From positions 39,907,689-39,971,688 of the forward strand of contig CM042012.1 of NCBI GenBank assembly GCA_023525715.1: a DNA stretch of 64,000 bases, read 5' to 3'. The stretch is from Cichorium intybus. Lineage: Eukaryota; Streptophyta; Magnoliopsida; Asterales; Asteraceae. The position numbers and the translations under genes are program-made. Below, in pieces: positions 35,324 to 47,253 of the stretch; the stretch's first letter is position 1, and each line of letters opens with the position of its first letter. The notes below the pieces were generated by a model. The model was given only the letters and a program-made list of their open reading frames with translations. It was not told the DNA's origin and ran no database searches.

Positions 35324-37331
35324 TGTAACGCCAAAAACATATTTATTATGTAGTTATAATAAAAAGGGCAAAATGGTCATTTTACCTCAAAATGGTAATT
35401 TGGTCTTTTGGACAGAAAATGACTTGTTTCGTAATAAAATTTTGAGTCTTGGACTTAAAATGTTATAAAAATCTGATTTTGTCATTTAATTTGTAAATTG
35501 TGGCAAAAGTCTAAGAAATGCAACTTCAAGGACCAAAATGCAATTTTTGGAGGTATAAAAGGTTGGAAGCTTCTCCCATTTTGTGCAGAAATTTGATGAG
35601 CTACGGGAGGGTTTCTTGGTACGGGAGTTGCAGAATTTTGGAGCGATCTTGAAGGTTTAAAGCTAAAAATCGGATTATAGCATTTGAAGGGTAGAATTTG
35701 AAGTTTTGGAGGTATAAAAGGTTGGAAGCTTCTCCCATTTTGTGCAGAAATTTGATGAGCTACGGGAGGGTTTCTTGGTACGGGAGTTGCAGAATTTTGG
35801 AGCGATCTTGAAGGTTTAAAGCTAAAAATCGGATTATAGCATTTGAAGGGTAGAATTTGAAGTTTTGGAGGTAAGTTCTTCAAGTTCTTGACTAGTTGTT
35901 CTTGATGAGTTTTGTAGAACTCAAAAACTGCACTTGCAGTTATAATTATGTGGTTAAAATGGTTAGATACTTCCATTAAGTTATAATATTAAGGGTTTAT
36001 TTCAAGAAAATGGAAGTAGATTGTTATTTTTGTTGAATTTGAAGTCTTGGGGTTGTTAGAACTAAGAACCCTAATTCTTCATATGATTGATTGAGTGTGT
36101 TTTGGGGGTTAAAAACCTTGTTAAAATGTAAGGTTTTAGCCTAGGAACAAACCCCAAACGATTAAGAACAGCATTAAGAACTTATAGACCAAAACTGCAA
36201 GCTACAGTGCACAAATCGCGACTGGCCAGGAGACCTGCACTGGCGCCAGGCGCAGTGCGCCCAGGAGCCAGGCGGGATGCGCCCAGGCGCAGTGCGCCCT
36301 GACCCTGGCGCAGTGCGCCTCCAGGCAGGGGCCAGGCAGGGAATCAAAAACGCTAACTTTTGCTTGGCTTGTCCGATTTAGCTCAAACTTGAATCGTAGG
36401 CTCGTTATGGTCTGAAAAGTTTGGGAAAATTTTTATATTGAGTTTCCGACCCCTCGGGGGCACTGTAGATCGATTCGAATGCCTCGGTGAATAGTAAAAT
36501 TCATAAAAAGTTAGTAAACGGGAAGTTTATTAACTAGACATTGTTTATAATGATATTGTATTGAACTCTATTGCATTAGAGTTAATTGGAATGGTTATTA
36601 ACCTATAATCATTTTGATAATAAATGGAATTATAGGTGCGGGACAAAACATTTTGGATTATACAACAAGGCAAGAAACGACGAAAGCTAGTTGTAGCAAT
36701 CACCAAGGTGAGTAATCTTGACTATATTTAGTTGATATATTGGTGCAGCCTTGTTGGCTATGGTTACTATCTTTGACATTAATTGGTGCGGTCTTAGGAC
36801 CATGATATTGGGTTATTGAACCTAAACTGGTGCGGCCTTCAGGCTATGATATTTTGGTGCGGCCTTCGGGCTATGATATTTTGGTGCGGCCTTCGGGCTA
36901 TGATATTCTGGTGCGGCCTGTATGGCTATGACATTTGGTGCGGCCTTTATGGCTATGATATACGGTGCGGTCAGCGATGACTATGACTTTTGGGATAGAA
37001 ACTGTTTAAGAGTTTAATTGTTGTTATTCTCTTATATATGCATGTTTATTTGTTTGATTACTCATTGGGCTTTATAGCTCACAGTTTATTTGATATGTCC
37101 CTGCAGGTGAGCGTGATCCCGCCAAGGGAAAAGATAAAGTCCGTGACTGAGGACTTAGTATTGAAGTGACTACCCGGCTTAAGAATGTATAATATTTATG
37201 TATTGTACTTCGTGATACTCTTGTACTCGTATTGTATTAACTTAAACCCCATACTTATGGTTTGTTTGTAAAATATTTGGTTTGAAAAAAAAAAATTTTG
37301 GGGTGTTTTTGTTAATAAGTCGGGTGTTAAA
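35324..37331 (+). repeat. 3' LTR of gypsy-1 with a 159-bp promoter duplication
   Basis: 2008 bp against 1849 bp in the 5' LTR. The difference is exactly one 159-bp tandem repeat that doubles the TATA box (35554 and 35713) and first-exon region. Elsewhere there are only about a dozen substitutions. Confidence 0.9.
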
Positions 37332-37995
37332 AAAATTCTCCCCAACTTGTTGAGGGACAGGTTGATGCTCAATTTGTGAGCGCGGTGGAGGCTTAGAAAT
37401 ACTCTGAATTTTTGTGCCGCAACTATGTGTTGAATGGGCTAGCCGATGCACTCTACAATGTATATTGTAAGGTTGCAACGACATAGTACTTACATGTATG
37501 GGGGTGCCTAGTCAAGGTTGTTATACTACCACTTAAAATACAAAAGTTAGCAGAAGAAAACAAAGTTTGTAAACTTGTTAAGTCATTGTATGGCTTGAAA
37601 CAAGCTCCAAAGCAATGACATCAAAAGTTTGATCAAGCCATGATAGAAAGTGATTTTAAAATAAACGAGTGTGATATGTGTGTCTATATGAAAAACACCA
37701 CTCATGGTTATGTCATCTTATGTTTATATGTTGATGATATTCTTATTATTGGCAGTGATGACAAGATGATAAGATCTACAAATGATATGTTGAAATCTAA
37801 GTTTGACATGAAAGACATGGGGTTAGCAGATGTGATTCTTGGAGTCAATATCACATGAACAACTTCTCCTAGTGATACCTCCTCGAGAAATATAAGCTCA
37901 AGGGTGCAAAATTTGTCGACTTGTATCCTAACACGAGGATAGTTATCAAACTCAAAAAGAAGTTGTGTATCCTAGATGCCCCACTCCCTGGCACA
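37332..37995 (+). pseudogene. copia-3, continued: gag, integrase and RT fragments fused by deletions
   Basis: Right of gypsy-1 one frame (with two stops) reads NSPQLVEGQVDAQFVSAVEA, SEFLCRNYVLNGLADALYNV (gag). It then reads YLHVWGCLVKVVILPLK, resembling the integrase C-terminal region. From 37555 it reads ENKVCKLVKSLYGLKQAPK, then LYVDDILIIGSDDKM (reverse transcriptase with the YVDD site). Protease, most of integrase and the start of RT are missing. The last 130 bp before gypsy-2 no longer match a domain I know. Confidence 0.82.
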
Positions 37996-40859
37996 TGTCA
38001 CACCCTCAAACCGTATTGGCGGAATAGTTTAAGGGTGGATGACTTCATGAACAATATCATAACAAAGTTGCACAATAGTGAAAACCAAGCAAACATCCAT
38101 CATTACATAATTGCAAAAGTTACATAGTTTAACTGTATCATGTTTCGATTACAATTACAAATGATGACAAAATATGCAAAATGACGTCGTAACGTCTCTT
38201 CAACCAAGCTTGTGGTTTACCTTTTTAGTTTCCTGAGAATACAAGTAGTTGAAAAATTGTCAACAATTAAGTTGGTGAGTTCATAAGATTTTTGTATAGA
38301 AATGTCATTTGTTTGTAAGCAATAGTGTTGAAAACCAAGAAAATCCAATATTTTCTCATAAAATGTTCCAAGTCTTTAAATCCCAAAGACTAAAATGTAA
38401 TATGTATACTGTAGTGTACTTTCTTTGAAATGTATGTTTCCACGTAAACAATTTATAAAAAATATTAAGTTGATTATTTTCCCATGTGAGATACAATATA
38501 ACCATACTGTGACTAGTTGGCCTGCTGCGACGTTCTTCAGGCGTCGGAACTGTTAGACATTTGGACACCTCAGACCTGCTGGTCAAGCTGTAGCTAGCAG
38601 CTCAGGTGCGGGGTTGTCAATCCCGTATAGATCTATACTCAAATATCGCGCTCTCTTACCGAGACTCTGGTTATATAAATGTTCAGGACTTATAGTAGGT
38701 ACTTATAAAAGTACTTTGAAGATTCATCTCACAAAAATGTATGTATTCCAATCAACTTGTTTACGTACGATTTGTATATAAAAACTCTTGTAAACATCCA
38801 TTATCATTTTTCCCATGATAATATAGTATAGTATAATAATTATATATTTTTATATAATTATTTTTATCATGTTTGAATGTCATAGTAACCTTTTGTTCAT
38901 AAACTATTCCAATAATAGTCTATTTTTAGTAGTTGCGTCGTAATAACCTTATTTTTGTGAATAATAGCGAAATAACTTGTTCAAAGATTATAAATATTAT
39001 CTTTTGAGATATTTCACACAAAAATAATATAATAACTTGATTATAACCATATTTGCTAGAAAATAGTGTCTTTATTTATAAAAACGTAGTTTTTACTAGT
39101 TTTCGTTTTTATAACGTTTTTATTCAAGATCTAGCATCTTTGTACACTTTATTTGTAGTTTAGTAACTTTTACACAACTTAGTATGTCAAAGTGTTCATA
39201 ATACATGGATCTACTCATATTTCATGCCAAAATCATATTTATAACATTTTTGTTCAAGATCTATCATTTTTACACACTTTAATTATAGTCTAGTAACTTT
39301 TATACAAGCATAGCATGTATCATAGTGAATATCTTACAAAGATCTAACTATATTTCATGTCAATGGTATTTTTACCCAAATACTAACTTTATAAACTTGT
39401 GTAAATCAACATATATATCATTTAAACACATATAAACTTGAATAAACAACATATATAGTTAAAGAACTTGTATTCTCCCCCAAAATGGTTTGAAAAGATG
39501 AAAATGAGGGGTATGAACTCACCTTGAGTGTGGATCTTAGGATTTCTTGGAAGAAGGTTGAAGATTGTGGTTCTAAGACCCGAAGGACCATTGGACAAAG
39601 CTATTATCCAATGGATTTCCGTGAGTATGTATGTATACAAGAGTATATGAAGGTATTTAGAACTTAAATCACTAGATAATCATAACTTACCAAGAGAGCT
39701 TGAAAGATCTTTGAAGATGATGGAGTTTGGAGCTTAAAGACCTTTGAACAAATCTAATATCCAATGAATATAGATGGATGTTAGTGTGTGTAAAAGGTGT
39801 AAAACTTATATCAAGTTGTTTAGAATCAAAAGGGGTATGGAACTTACCACTTGATCTTGAGAAATGGAGTTGGAATGGATTTTGGAGATGGTGGTGATTG
39901 GTCACGGTTTTGGAAGAGAAAAGAGAGGGAGAGAGTGAGGTGAGAGCCGTGAGTGATGAGAGGAAGAGAGAGGAGAGGAGTGTGTTGGTGGTTTGGTTCA
40001 ATTGGAATGGTATGGCTCTTTAATTAGTTTATTATTTGATTTAGGCTAGGTTTTTCTTTTCATTATTATATATGAAGGCTAGATTTGCATGAATGATGGC
40101 TATGGATCTCCTTGGGACCTTGCATCAGCTGATGGGGGTAGGGGGGGGGGGGGGTGGGGTGGTGTGGTTTTTATAAAATAGCAACATACTTTTATAAAAA
40201 TAAGTGATTTTTATAAAATAGTAAGTCGTTTTAGTGAAATTTTGTGCGTTTTTGACGAAACAAAGTTCTAAATAATTATTTTGTATAAACACATTGCCAA
40301 ACATTTATTTTGATTGAATTATAACTCGTTGGGTGCCGGAATACGCGTTTAAGTGCGGTATTCTTCCGTTTTCGCGATTTTTGACGTTTTACCGGAAATC
40401 GCATCTAGCTTTGAAATTAAATACTAGATATTATTACGTTACTTATCATATGAATTTTTAGTTCATATTTGATGTTTAAGGCACCTCATTTTGTATTTTG
40501 GGTCCAAACCCTGTGTACATTTATCCGTTCACAGCGATTTAATGGTTGTAACTTCCACATACGAACTCTGTTTTCGACGTTCTATATATCCACAGTTTCG
40601 TATTTACGAGTGGATCGTTTTATGAATATTATTATTCTCAAAATAATAATTGTACGATTATCGAATTTTTACACTACAGTAGTCTGCTGTCCGTATTTTC
40701 GATTTTTAACCGATAATTGTTTTGATTTAGCATACGTAATACTATAATATTAATAATTCAACGCAAAAGTTATGGAAAACAACTTTTCAACATATAGATT
40801 AACATATGCTTCGTTTGAATACAGTTGACTTTTGTTGACCAAAATTTACAATTGTCACA
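37996..40859 (-). repeat. 3' LTR of gypsy-2
   Basis: 2864 bp. On the minus strand it starts TGTGACAATTGTAAATTTTG and ends GGGTGTGACA. TATA-like CATATATAATAATG occupies 40061-40074 (minus). A leader ORF of 104 codons (40001-39687, minus) is conserved in both LTRs but is low-complexity S/L/H-rich and probably only a uORF. Three GTRAGT donor-like sites follow at intervals of about 160 bp. Confidence 0.92.
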
Positions 40860-40913
40860 TCATCTACCCGTTAGAGAGAATTTCGTCCCGAAATTTAACT
40901 CTTGAGTGGATCC

Positions 40914-43900
40914 TCAAGGGTTTGGGAAGAGATGTGGGTACTTCTGCTTCATCTGGTCTTCACGTTCCCAAGTGAATTCTGGTCCTCGCTTGGCACTCCA
41001 ACGGACCTTGACTATCGGTATGCGGCTCTGTTTCGTCCTCTTGATTTCTCTATCCATGATCTCTACGGGTTCTTCCACAAAAAGAAGGTTCTCGTTCACC
41101 TCGATCTCGTCGAGCGGAATGACAAGAGTTTCATCGGACAGGCATTTCTTTAAGTTGGACACGTGAAAGGTAGGATGGACATTGCTGAGCTCCTGCGGTA
41201 ATCGAAGTCTGTAGGCTACTGGGCCGATCCTAGCGAGGATCTCAAAGGGCCCAATGTATCTGGGGTTCAGCTTCCCATGCTTTCCAAAGCGTATCATTCA
41301 TTTCCATGGCGAGACCTTCAACAACACTCGGTCGCCAACCTGGAATTCCAAAGGCTTGCGTCGCTTATCCGCATAGCTCTTTTGTCGGTCGCGAGATGCT
41401 TTCAATCGTTCGTGGATCTGAACGATTTTCTCAGTTGTCTCTCGTATGATTTCCGGACCGGTGAGAGCGCTGTTAGGTGTTTGGCCTCTAGCTAGTTGAG
41501 TATCACCCACTTCGGCCCAGCACAAAGGGGATCTACACTTGCGTCCATATAGAGCTTCAAATGGAGCAGCCTTGATGCTAGTGTGGTAGCAGTTGTATGA
41601 GAATTCAATGAGTGGTAAGTGGGTGTCCCACGCCTTACCGAAGTCTATCACACAGGCTCTCAACATATCTTCCAGCGTTTGGATGGTTCTTTCACTTTGG
41701 CCATCCGTCTGCGGATGGTAAGCTGTGCTTATGTCAAGCCTGGTTCCCATAGCCTTTTGTAATGATTGCCAAAAGTTTGAAGTGAACCGGCTATCTCTAT
41801 CCGAGATGATTGATCTCGGCACACCGTGTAATTTTACAATCTCCTTGAGGTAGAGCCTTGCTAGCTTATCCGTCCTATCACTCTCCTTGATTGGCAGGAA
41901 GTGAGCGGATTTGGTTAACCTATCGACAATTACCCATATAGTATCTAACCCACCGGTTGTCTTTGGTAATTTGGTTATGAAGTCTATTGTTATCCACTCC
42001 CACTTCCACTCGGATATTGGTGGTTGAACTAGCAAACCCGAGGGCTTTTGGTATTCTACTTTAACTTTGGCGCAAGTCAGGCACTTGCCCATGTAAGTAG
42101 CGATTTCTGCCTTCATGTTTGGCCACCAATACAGTTTCTTGAGGTCCTGGTACATCTTGTCGGACCCAGGACGAACGGAGTATCTAGTCTTGTGAGCTTC
42201 ATTCATGATAATGTCTCTGTATCCGCCGAATTTCGGTGTCCAGATTCGGTTCATGAGGTAACGAGCTCCGTCATCCTTAACTTCAAGGTTTTTATCCATC
42301 CCTCGCAAGGCTTCATTTGCGACGTTTTCAGGTTTTAAGGCTTCAAGCTGCGCCTCTTTAATCTGAGTGGGTAACTGGGAATGGATCGTCATTGTTAATG
42401 ATTTCACTCGGCGGCCCGTGTATTCCTTTCGACTGAGGGCATCAGCTACCACGTTGGCCTTCCCTGGGTGATAACGAATTTCACATTGATAGTCACTTAG
42501 TAGCTCCACCCATCGTCGTTGCCTCATATTGAGTTCTTTTTGGTTGAGGATACGCTGGAGACTCTTATGGTCGGTGTATACCGTACATTCTGTGCCGTAC
42601 ACGTAGTGTCTCCAGATTTTCAATGCGAACACTACTGCTCCCAACTCGAGGTCATGTGTAGTGTAGTTGACCTCGTGAGTTTTAAGCTGCCTTGAAGCGT
42701 AAGCAATGACCTTTCCTCTCTGCATGAGTACACAGCCCAGACCCTGGTTCGATGCCTCGCAATAGACCACAAAGTCTTCTGTTCCTTCTGGAAGGGACAG
42801 AATAGGAGCGCTGCATAAAGCTTTCTTTAGGGTCTGGAAGGCGGCATCTTGGTTATCTCCCCACTTGAATGTCACACCCTTCTGTGTCAGGGTGGTAAGT
42901 GGCTTTGCAATTTTGTAGAAATTCTGTATGAATCTTCGGTAACAGCCAGCAAGGCCCAAAAACTGACGGATTTCTGTCGGAGTTCTTGGCGCTTTCCAGC
43001 TTTTGATGGCTTTGATTTTGGAGGGATCCACATGTATTCCTTCCTTGCTGACTACGTGGCCTAGGAAGTCCACTTTTCGAAGCCAAAATTCGCATTTCGA
43101 AAATTTCGCATACAGCTTTTCCGCTCTTAACGTCTCCAAAACTTGTCGTAAGTGTTGGCTATGTTCCTCCTTGCTTCGTGAATAAATAAGTATGTCGTCA
43201 ATGAATACTATTACGAATTTATCCAGGTAAGGTCGGCATACTCTGTTCATCAGATCCATGAACACTGCGGGCGCATTGGTTAATCCGAAGGGCATCACAA
43301 CGAATTCATAATGGCCGTAGCGAGTTCTGAATGCCGTCTTTGGAACATCTTCTTCTTGAACCTTGAGTTGGTGATATCCCGACCTCAGATCGATTTTTGA
43401 GAAATAGCTCGCTCCTTGAAGTTGATCGAACAGGTCGTCAATTCGGGGTAGCGGGTATCGATTTTTGATAGTGAGCTTGTTCAACTCCCGATAGTCAATG
43501 CACATATGGAATGATCCATCCTTCTTCTTCACGAACAAGACCGGCGCTCCCCAAGGTGAGAAGCTCGGCCTGATGAACCCTTTACTTAGCAGTTCGTTTA
43601 GTTGGCTGGATAATTCTTGCATTTCTGCCGGGGCTAACCGATATGGTGCTTTTGCTACTGGAGTGGCTCCTGGGATCAAATCGATTCTGAACTCGACTTG
43701 TCGTGCGGGTGGTACTCCTGGAAGGTCTTCTGGGAATACGTCGGGAAAGTTGCAGACTTTGGGGATTTCTTTGATGTTCTTTACTTCTTTCTTTTCGTCA
43801 ACAACGTGGGCTAGGAAGGCATGGTATCTTTTCTGTAGGTATTTTCGGGCTTTGATGCATGACACGATTCGGAGGCTGGTACTGGGTTTATCACCGTAGA

Positions 43901-45437
43901 CAACGATGGTCTTGTCATTCGGCAGATGAAGTCGGATTCCTCGTTCGTAACACATGATGTCGGCATGATGGGGAATTAGCCAATCCATACCAACGATCAC
44001 GTCAAAACTTCCTATTTTAACAGGCATTAAGTCGATTTGAAAGGAGTGATCGTCCAGAGTAAGTGTACAGCCTACGTATATGTTGTTTGTGCTTTCTGTT
44101 TTGCCATTAGCCATTTCTACTATAAATGTTTCTTTGAGTGGTTGAGGTTTTTGTTTTAGTAAGTATTTAAACTCGTGGCTTACGAAACTCCTCTCCGCAC
44201 CGCTATCGAATAGTATACAAGCATATGAATTATTGACGAGGAACGTACCGGTAACCACGGTAGGATCCTCTACCGCTTCAGCGCGTCCCATGGCTAGGAC
44301 TCTTCCATTTCTCCCCACATTCTTTGTCTTTGGGCAATCACGTTTAAAATGCCCTGTCTCACCACAACCATAACAGGCTTGACTCACCCCGACATTAGTG
44401 GCTTGAGGGGTTTGTGGGGTTGGCGTCCTGCAGAATCGGGCAGTGTGGCCCTTCTTGTTACAGTTCAAGCAGTGCATTTCTCTACAGGGTCCGGTATGGT
44501 GGAAGTTGCACTTGTTACACTTGGGTAGCGTCCCAATGTATTGCTTGGTGGTAGTTGGGGCGTTCGGGACAGTGGCTGCACGAACTGCCACAATCTGTTG
44601 TCTTTTCGCACCGTCTTGGTTTGGTTGGTTTCTACCCCTGTTCCAGGGTTTCCTCTTGTGATCCCTTTCTCTTGGCTGTTCAGTCTTTTGGGTCATGGTT
44701 CCCTGGCGCACCCCGTGGTCGACCAATCGTTGGGCGAATCGTTTGGCGCTGTCAAAAGTGGCTGGACTTGCGGCTTCTACATTCCCTTGGATCTGGGATG
44801 ATAGTCCCCAAATGTAGCGTTCCACTTTTACAGACTCCGGTGTGACCATGGCTGGGCAGAGGGTTGCCAGGTCTTTGAATCAGTTCGTGTAAGCGTTTAG
44901 ATCCGAACCTTTCATTGTGAGATTCCACAACTCTTGTTCCAACTTCTGGATTTCCCCTCGGGGGCAGTACTCCTTCATCAACATTGTCTTTAATTCCTCC
45001 CAGCCCATCGAGTTTGCTACTGGGAGTGTCAGTGACTTGACATGGCCCTTCCACCAAGACATAGCCGTCTCAGCGAAAGTGCAGGCAGCGAACTTTACTT
45101 TCATTTCTTCTGGACACGTAGTGATATCGAAGATCGACTCAGTTTTCTCGATCCACCTTGTGAGGTTAAGGACACCACCGGTGCCATGGAAAGTTATCGG
45201 CTTGCAACTGACAAAATCTTTGTAAGTACACACTCGAGAATGGGTTGATGTTTCCCCATTAGTGGAATCGTTGGTGCCGTTTCCACTTCCATTTCCATTT
45301 GTCCCGTTGGTGTTAATATGGGCGACAGCTGCGGTCACGGCTGCCGTGACAGCGGCTTGAAATGTCGCCGAGTCCATCATAGGCGCTTCAGGGGTTTCGA
45401 CGGGTGTGCGTCTGTTATTTCTTCGGCGAGGTGGCAT
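40914..45437 (-). pseudogene. gypsy-2 gag-pol, one frame with two nonsense codons
   Basis: The minus frame starts MPPRRRNNRRTPVETPEAP. Gag has VCTYKDFVSCKP and MSWWKGHVKSL. A TGA (44882-44880) interrupts it and a second TGA lies at 41300-41298 after [10 protein letters not shown]. The nucleocapsid has [14 protein letters not shown] and [14 protein letters not shown]. Protease [10 protein letters not shown] is intact. RT has CIDYRELNK and FIDDILIYS. RNase H reads [10 protein letters not shown], with Glu in place of the usual first catalytic Asp. In the integrase zinc domain YSVRPGSDK has Arg where His is expected. The core has [17 protein letters not shown] and [10 protein letters not shown]. 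The C-terminus ([20 protein letters not shown]) resembles a chromodomain-type tail. It is the latest-inserted element with clear LTRs, but this copy is not functional. Confidence 0.92.
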
Positions 45438-45846
45438 GATTCTGCCACAAGGATTTAAGATTGACGTTGGTTAGTTTTTGGAAGAATTGTTGTGATTATG
45501 TCATCATTAGAATGTAGTACTTGTATTTTATTGTTATCTTGTTTCCTTGTTTCATAAGTTGTATCTATGATCTGATATCAAACATACTGATCATTCACAC
45601 ATACATCATTTATAAATCAAACATATTCTTCATATTCATAATAATACGAAGTGTTACATAAATTTTGAAATGAAAATTTGGCCTTCGCAGAGGCCTACAG
45701 AGTGATAAAGATAAACAGCGTAACGGCTTACAAAAAGTGTAGTCACTTGATTGTAGAACCGCGCCTATATACAATAGTGAGCCGCACATAACGCATACTC
45801 GTAGATGTCCTAGTCTATATCAAAATTTGAGTAGTATAACTACTAC
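45438..45846 (-). other. Spacer between the upstream ORF and gag of gypsy-2
   Basis: About 400 nt with no ORF. It separates the stop of the 262-codon ORF from the gag start. No splice-site pair was clear enough to call. Confidence 0.5.
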
Positions 45847-46635
45847 TCAAGACGAACTGGATCCCCCAGCCCTGCGTAGTGCGTCCACTTGCGCCCTGAG
45901 CTCAGCAGCCTCGCGCTCGGCCTCTTCGGCCCTCCGCTCTACCTCGCGAATCCTTTCCTCGGATTCAGATATTCGGACAATCGCCTCGCGCCACATCCCC
46001 AGGGCTGTCTGTACGTCCTCCTCGAGGGTGTCGAGTCGTCCAGCGGTATGGCCGCGGGTCTCGTCTAAACGTTGGAGGCGAGCTGAGTTGACCTCGGCGA
46101 CGGCCCCCACGTCCATAATCTGACTGGTGGTCGCCCTAATCTGCTCCTCATGGCGCCTGATGCGTCCGACCATGGTGGGTAGACCTCGGTCTGCGTAACC
46201 CCCCCTACTGAGGTCGTAGTGATCGTAGAATAGGTGATATGGGGGTCGCAAGTCCTGCTCGCGGCTCCAGACTTGTATCTGCTCTGCCCAATCTGGTGTC
46301 GGGCCCAGAAGAGGTTCCCCTATTAGTAAGGGACGATGAATGGGAAGTACCCTCTTTCGAGGTGTATGCATCCATAACGGGCCACCAGGGTGGCGATATA
46401 CCTGAAACAGTGGTGGCGGTGGCGGTGCATGTAAGCTGCGGACGGGGTGACGAGGGTCGATGACTTCTGGCTCATCTTCGGACTCTTCCTCGTCCCACTG
46501 TTCTTCTTCTTCTGAAGCTTCCTCCGGTTCCTCTTCCGGAACCTCTTCGGGTTCCTCTTCTGGTTCTTCATTCAGCCATCCCCCATTTCCCTCCTCGGGG
46601 AAATATGGGTCTCCTGGCAAGTGGAATCCGGCCAT
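45847..46635 (-). CDS. Gypsy-2 upstream ORF: acidic, proline-rich, coiled-coil protein (262 aa)
   Basis: An uninterrupted minus-strand ORF between the PBS and gag. It starts MAGFHLPGDPYFPEEGNG. Residues about 20-62 are dominated by Glu-Pro repeats (EEPEEEPEEVPEEEPEEAS), giving a strongly acidic segment. A Pro-rich stretch with PPPPPLFQVYRHPGG and a moderately charged middle with Trp and Tyr follow. From about residue 160 to 255 a heptad-like, Glu/Arg/Ala/Leu-rich coiled coil (RIREVERRAEEAEREAAEL) ends in a Ser tail. There is no zinc knuckle, protease or other catalytic motif. It stays intact while gag-pol next to it has two stops. Its function is unknown; candidates are a gag-like oligomeriser or RNA chaperone, both speculative. 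It could also be a captured host sequence. Confidence 0.72.
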   Translation of the reverse strand: MAGFHLPGDPYFPEEGNGGWLNEEPEEEPEEVPEEEPEEASEEEEQWDEEESEDEPEVIDPRHPVRSLHAPPPPPLFQVYRHPGGPLWMHTPRKRVLPIHRPLLIGEPLLGPTPDWAEQIQVWSREQDLRPPYHLFYDHYDLSRGGYADRGLPTMVGRIRRHEEQIRATTSQIMDVGAVAEVNSARLQRLDETRGHTAGRLDTLEEDVQTALGMWREAIVRISESEERIREVERRAEEAEREAAELRAQVDALRRAGGSSSS

Positions 46636-47237
<602 letters not shown>

Positions 47238-47250
47238 TGCTCTGATACCA
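47238..47250 (-). other. Primer binding site of gypsy-2
   Basis: Minus strand TGGTATCAGAGCA, three bases from the 5' LTR, complementary to initiator tRNA-Met. Confidence 0.9.
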
Positions 47251-47253
47251 ATC

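Larger units (their letters stand above)
28686..37336 (+). mobile_element. Ty3/gypsy chromovirus-like element gypsy-1 (Tekay/Del-like)
   Basis: LTRs 28693-30541 and 35324-37331 begin TGTAACGCC. The 5' copy ends GGGTGTTACA, while the 3' copy ends TGTTAAA through one substitution. AAAAT at 28686-28690 and 37332-37336 is the likely TSD, separated on the left by an extra TG that looks like slippage of the terminal TG. PBS (30545-30557), one gag-pol frame and a purine tract (35307-35321) are in place. The domain order protease-RT-RNase H-integrase, and a C-terminus resembling the chromodomain-type tail of Tekay elements, support the assignment. The element splits copia-3 gag. The LTRs differ by about a dozen substitutions plus one 159-bp duplication. 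Confidence 0.92.

Noticed and set aside
43498..44845. Several plus-strand ORFs of 70-130 codons
   Set aside because: They are antisense shadows of the gypsy-2 gag-pol frame.
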